DNA of 64,000 nt from Chloroflexota bacterium (GTDB lineage Bacteria; Chloroflexota; Anaerolineae; Aggregatilineales; Phototrophicaceae): NCBI GenBank assembly GCA_011523735.1, contig WTGB01000128.1, forward strand, positions 62,001 to 126,000. Direction: 5' to 3'. The translations under genes and the position numbers were made by a program. Below, piece after piece: positions 59,254 through 64,000 of the stretch. The first letter of the stretch is position 1; every line of letters starts with the position of its first letter. The notes beneath the pieces were generated by a model that saw only the letters and a program-made list of their open reading frames with translations, was not told the DNA's origin and searched no databases.

Positions 59254-59271
59254 TTGTAGAAAGTTTCACAA
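59254..59271. promoter_or_regulatory. Predicted Rex operator upstream of rex
   Basis: TTGTAGAAAGTTTCACAA matches the known Rex consensus TTGTGAAnnnnTTCACAA at 12 of the 14 fixed positions; the right half-site is perfect. It ends 25 bases before the rex ATG, as expected for autoregulation by NADH/NAD+. Confidence 0.65.
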
Positions 59272-59295
59272 ACTTCTCTTCACGGATCAATATTG

Positions 59296-59922
59296 ATGTC
59301 AAGTGTATCAATGTCGGCCATTCCAGATATTGTCATTGGTCGGCTGCCACTTTACTTGCGTGCGCTGAGGCGATTGCGACAAGAAGGCAAGCAGGTGACG
59401 TCATCGCATGAATTGGGCCGGCGGTTGGATATCAGTTCGGCCCAGATTCGCAAGGATTTGTCGCATTTTGGTGGTTTTGGCAAGCAGGGAACAGGTTATC
59501 AGATTGAGTTCCTCATCGAGCGCCTGCAGGATGTGCTCCAAGTCAATCAAGAATGGACGGTGGCAGTAGTCGGCGCCGGCAACCTTGGCAGCGCCATTTC
59601 GCATTATCGCGGCTTTCAGGATCGTGGATTTCGCATTGCCCATCTCTTCGACATCAGCCCGGAGAAAGTTGGGCTGCGCATTGGAGCCTTTGTCGTGTTG
59701 CCCGTTAGCAAAATGAGCGAGACAATCCGCAAAGACGGCATTAAGATTGCGATGCTGGCGGTGCCCGCGGAGCACGCGCAAACGGTGGCAGACCAACTAG
59801 TAGAAGCCGGCGTGCAAGCGATTTTGAATTACGCACCAATAAACATCAATGTGCCGGACAATGTTCAGATCCAGTATATCGACCCGGTTACACACTTGCA
59901 GCATATGACTTACTATCTGTAA
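59296..59922 (+). CDS. rex: Redox-sensing transcriptional repressor Rex
   Basis: 208 residues from ATG 59296; ATG 59311 is another option. The N-terminal winged helix (about 10-80: PLYLRALRRL, ISSAQIRKDLSHFGGFGKQG) binds DNA. The Rossmann domain has VVGAGNLGSAISHY for NADH, then FDISPEKVG and MLAVPAEHAQ. ILNYAPININVP is near the C terminus. Rex senses NADH/NAD+ and represses fermentation and respiration genes. The upstream operator suggests autoregulation. Confidence 0.95.
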   Translation: MSSVSMSAIPDIVIGRLPLYLRALRRLRQEGKQVTSSHELGRRLDISSAQIRKDLSHFGGFGKQGTGYQIEFLIERLQDVLQVNQEWTVAVVGAGNLGSAISHYRGFQDRGFRIAHLFDISPEKVGLRIGAFVVLPVSKMSETIRKDGIKIAMLAVPAEHAQTVADQLVEAGVQAILNYAPININVPDNVQIQYIDPVTHLQHMTYYL

Positions 59923-59954
59923 GGCATAGCCAGCGGCGTCATTGTATTTAAGCT

Positions 59955-60971
59955 TTAGTAATAATTGGTCTGCGCCACCCGGCGCAGTATGGCCGGGTCT
60001 TCCAAAGCTCTGCCGCAACCCACAACCACATTGATCAGCGGGTTATCGGCTTGATAGACGGGCACGCCAGTCTCGCGCGTCAAGTAGGCGTCAACACCGC
60101 GCAGCAAGGCGCCGCCGCCGGTCAGCACAATGCCGCGATCGATAATATCGGAAGAGAGTTCCGGCGGTGTTGTCGACAGCACGTTCTTAACCACGGTCGC
60201 AATTTGACTTAAGGGTTCAGCCAGCGCTTCAACGACTTCGCCGGTGGTAATGCGCACGGTGCGCGGCAAGCCGGATATATTGTCGCGGCCCTGGATTTCC
60301 ATCGCCAGGTCTTGCGGCTGATCGACCGCAGCACCGATTTGGATCTTTACTGACTCGGCAGTGGGTTGCCCCATGGTCAAGTTGTACTTGCGACGGACAT
60401 AACTGACGATGCCCTCGTCGAGACGTAAGCCACCGACCCGGCCACTTTCCGCCCGAACGATATTGTTCATCGTCAGCACAGCTGCTTCGGTAATGCCGCC
60501 GCCAATGTTAACCACCATGCCGCCGGCTGGTGTGTTGACTGGCAAACCAGCGCCGAGGGCTGAAGCCAAGGGTTCCCACATCAATTGCACCTCGCGAGCG
60601 CCCGCTGCCAAGATCGCCTCGCGAACAGCGCGTTTTTCGACGCTCGTCGCGCCAAATGGGACGGCGACCATGACGGATGGACGGAACAAACGCAATCGAC
60701 CCGCGATTCGGCTGAAGAAGTATTCGAGCATAGCTTCCGCCACTTCATAATCGGCAATGACGCCATTTTGCAGGGGACGCATCACTTGAATATCTTCATC
60801 GTCCACTCGGCCCAGCATTTCGCGAGCGGGGCTGCCGAAGTCAACAATGCGCTCTTCTTCCGCCAGCAAGGCAACCAATGAGGGCTCTTGCAGGACGATG
60901 CGGCCGCTGTCGTAAATGAGGACGTTGATCGTGCCGAGGTCGACGCCCAGCCGTTTTCCAAAGCGAGGCAT
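59955..60971 (-). CDS. Rod shape-determining protein MreB-like
   Basis: 338 residues from ATG 60971, with GGTGA upstream. Bacterial actin that organises cell-wall synthesis. Phosphate 1 loop LGVDLGTINVLIY, RPLQNGVIADYEVAEAML, phosphate 2 loop VVNIGGGITEAAVL and adenosine motif IVLTGGGALLRGVD are present. mreC, mreD and rodA are not next to it. The first loop has INVL where MreB usually has ANTL, and the protein may be an Mbl-like paralogue. Convergent with rex. Confidence 0.9.
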   Translation of the reverse strand: MPRFGKRLGVDLGTINVLIYDSGRIVLQEPSLVALLAEEERIVDFGSPAREMLGRVDDEDIQVMRPLQNGVIADYEVAEAMLEYFFSRIAGRLRLFRPSVMVAVPFGATSVEKRAVREAILAAGAREVQLMWEPLASALGAGLPVNTPAGGMVVNIGGGITEAAVLTMNNIVRAESGRVGGLRLDEGIVSYVRRKYNLTMGQPTAESVKIQIGAAVDQPQDLAMEIQGRDNISGLPRTVRITTGEVVEALAEPLSQIATVVKNVLSTTPPELSSDIIDRGIVLTGGGALLRGVDAYLTRETGVPVYQADNPLINVVVGCGRALEDPAILRRVAQTNYY

Positions 60972-61019
60972 GCGGTTCACCAGTGAAACTAGCAATGAAC
61001 GCTAAGACTATTCTACTGC

Positions 61020-61057
61020 AAAAAAAGCGCCCGGACTACATAAGCAGGGCCGGGCGC
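61020..61057 (-). terminator. Terminator of the atp operon
   Basis: Perfect 8-bp stem GCGCCCGG (61027-61034) and CCGGGCGC (61050-61057), 15-base loop. On the minus strand it is followed by seven T (61026-61020). It lies about 36 bases after the atpC stop. Confidence 0.85.
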
Positions 61058-61093
61058 GGGAAAGTTCAAGGATATCGCAGCAGAATTGAGGTC

Positions 61094-61546
61094 TCAAGCC
61101 TCGTCGCTATGCTCTTCGATTATCCGAATTGCGGAGCCGCGGCTGCGAATTTTCTGGCTGATGCGAACCGCTAGGTTGGCGCGCCGCAATGCTAATTCGG
61201 CTTCGCGATTGACCGCATCAAGCGGACCTTCTTCCAGCACTTGGCGGGCATGATCGCGCGCTTCTTGAGCCCTTTCCAGGTCCAGGGCATAGGACGATTC
61301 GGCAAGATCCGCAAGGACAACTACTTTGTCGGGACGCACATCAACAACCCCGCCATAGATGGCAAAGCGTTCTTCAGCCTCGCCTTTACGCACGACCAGT
61401 TCGCCAAAGGTCAATGTGGTCAAGACCGGTGCATGATTGGGAAGTACGCCCATCTCGCCTTCAATGGCGGGCACAATGATGATATCGGCTTCCGGCTCGT
61501 CGAAGATTTTCTGTTCCTGCGTGACCAGCTCGATGTGAATCGGCAT
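61094..61546 (-). CDS. atpC: ATP synthase epsilon subunit
   Basis: 150 residues. N-terminal beta sandwich with FDEPEADIIIVPAIEGEMG, LPNHAP and YGGVVDVRPDKVVVLAD; C-terminal helices from about 90 (AQEARDHARQVLEEGP, then AELALRRANLAVRI). It couples rotation and inhibits ATP hydrolysis in F1. Ten bases after atpD, followed by the operon terminator. Confidence 0.95.
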   Translation of the reverse strand: MPIHIELVTQEQKIFDEPEADIIIVPAIEGEMGVLPNHAPVLTTLTFGELVVRKGEAEERFAIYGGVVDVRPDKVVVLADLAESSYALDLERAQEARDHARQVLEEGPLDAVNREAELALRRANLAVRISQKIRSRGSAIRIIEEHSDEA

Positions 61547-61555
61547 GATCGCCTC

Positions 61556-62971
<1,416 letters not shown>

Positions 62972-63004
62972 TTAGGTTAGTCTCAGGGTCGCTGAGCGCG
63001 GGGC

Positions 63005-63973
63005 TCATGCGTCCTGCAATTGTCCTCTTAAACTGTCTGCCCTGAGAATGTCTTTGGTGGTATTGTCAATTGCCTGCTGCAAGGCGTTAGCTCCACCGAC
63101 GATGTCGAGGATCTCCGCCGTGATAGCGGCCTGGCGCGCCTTGTTGTATTGCAAGGTCAAGTCGGCCGTCAGTTGGGTCGCATTGTCAGTGGCATTTTTC
63201 ATCGCTGCCATACGCGCCGCATGTTCACTGGCTTGCGCTTCAAGCAGAGCCTGGTAGAGCTGCAGTTCGGTGAAGCGCGGCACGATTTCATCAACGACTG
63301 CTTCCGCGCTCGGTTCGTAATCGTAGTTTTGGATACCGCCGCTCACGGTTGCCACGTCCTTGACATATTCGGCAGCTACCTGCTCGGCAATTGAATGCGT
63401 AGTCAGCGGCAGCCAGCCGAGAACAGCGGGGCGCTGCGCCAGCATGTTGATGAAGTCTGTATAGGCGATCAACACTTCGTCGACTTCGCCGCCGAGATAA
63501 GCGTCGATGGCAATACGGGCAATGGGCGTGATATCGGCAATCTGCGGTTCCGCCGACATATCGGTGAAAGAGGCGACGATATTGGCATTGAGCCGAGCAA
63601 GCGAGTCGCGGCCCTTGCGGCCCACCGTTACGTAGTCGACGGGTTTGCCGAGCCGGGTGGCGAAGCGCTGAGCGACGCGCAAGATATTGGCGTTATAGGC
63701 GCCGGCCAAGCCGCGGTCGGATGTGATCACAACGACCATCACGCGATTGATTTCATCGCGCTCGGTCAACAGGGGATGGAGGGGGAGATTCTTGCTGGCG
63801 GCTTGAATGTTGACTAGGATTTCCCAGGCTTTTTCAGCGAAGGCGCGGCTGGCGAGCACCCGGGCTTGGGCGCGCCGTACGCGGGAAGCTGAGACCGCTT
63901 CCAAAGCGCGGGTAATCTGCGTAATATTGCGGACGCTGCGAATACGGTTCTTGACTTCTCTGAGAGTGGGCAT
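63005..63973 (-). CDS. atpG: ATP synthase gamma subunit
   Basis: 322 residues, somewhat longer than the usual 290 or so. Central rotor stalk: N-terminal coiled-coil helix LREVKNRIRSVRNITQITRA, VVVITSDRGLAGAYNANI, and C-terminal helix AARMAAMKNATDNATQLTAD. The insertion is mainly in the central Rossmann-like part. AGAGGAGA precedes the start. atpA should lie beyond the window end; 63974-64000 shows only this leader. Confidence 0.96.
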   Translation of the reverse strand: MPTLREVKNRIRSVRNITQITRALEAVSASRVRRAQARVLASRAFAEKAWEILVNIQAASKNLPLHPLLTERDEINRVMVVVITSDRGLAGAYNANILRVAQRFATRLGKPVDYVTVGRKGRDSLARLNANIVASFTDMSAEPQIADITPIARIAIDAYLGGEVDEVLIAYTDFINMLAQRPAVLGWLPLTTHSIAEQVAAEYVKDVATVSGGIQNYDYEPSAEAVVDEIVPRFTELQLYQALLEAQASEHAARMAAMKNATDNATQLTADLTLQYNKARQAAITAEILDIVGGANALQQAIDNTTKDILRADSLRGQLQDA

Positions 63974-64000
63974 CTAGTGTCTCCTCTCTTCAGTTGCTGG

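Overview
The window is a gene-dense bacterial chromosome segment from a moderately GC-rich organism. It is most likely an uncultured Chloroflexota (Anaerolineae-like) bacterium. This is inferred from the style of the secreted lipoproteins (Pro/Thr linkers ahead of TIM-barrel or PPC-type domains), the long coiled coil in RpoC, the MoaD-MoaE fusion, the K+-type membrane pyrophosphatase and the Gram-positive-like VKOR and Rex proteins. The phylum was not tested by tree building. There are no rRNA genes, prophage, insertion sequences or CRISPR arrays. One tRNA (Leu, anticodon UAG) is present.

Layout. 1-2771: pyrimidine operon pyrC(end)-pyrD-pyrE-pyrF, all overlapping. 2866-6461: SRPBCC protein, photolyase and a CrtI-like oxidoreductase, resembling a light-response cluster. 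6475-9271 (minus): MaoC hydratase and H+/Na+ pyrophosphatase. 9573-12876: yraN, miaA, moaC, fused moaD-moaE and rnc. 12873-16185 (minus): a tight FHA/winged-helix, HNH nuclease and Suv3-like helicase operon, the most novel item in the window. 16341-22618: ftsY, SpoU methyltransferase, prfB, rel and a queuosine-tRNA mannosyltransferase homologue. 22602-31694: gyrA, a GH-like lipoprotein and a stand-alone rpoC with its own consensus promoter. 32012-39833: moeA, VKOR, an S1 protein, two secreted proteins of unknown role, a LysM L,D-transpeptidase and an HD hydrolase. 39992-44488 (minus): a sugar ABC importer without ATPase plus a sugar isomerase/epimerase. 45040-47963 (minus): aspartase/fumarase and two superoxide dismutases, one with a Tat signal. 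48220-53686: two EamA exporters, a double solute-binding protein, nadD and obg. 53894-58188: a degenerate MBL protein and the tig-clpP-clpX protein quality-control set. 58303-60971: tRNA-Leu, a GbsR/MarR regulator, rex with a predicted Rex operator, and mreB. 61094-63973 (minus): atpG-atpD-atpC.

Themes. Translational coupling is common (ATGA, GTGA or TTGA junctions at 192, 1971, 15029, 15490, 17258 and 52418). TTG start codons with good Shine-Dalgarno sites are frequent, even for rpoC, ftsY and clpX. Several enzymes depart from the textbook active site: RNase III has Arg where a metal-binding Asp is usual, the MBL protein has lost several ligands, and GyrA has Gly at the quinolone Ser position. 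These can be checked directly by alignment. Starts, promoters and terminators were assigned by eye. Function calls rest on motif recognition, not on database searches.
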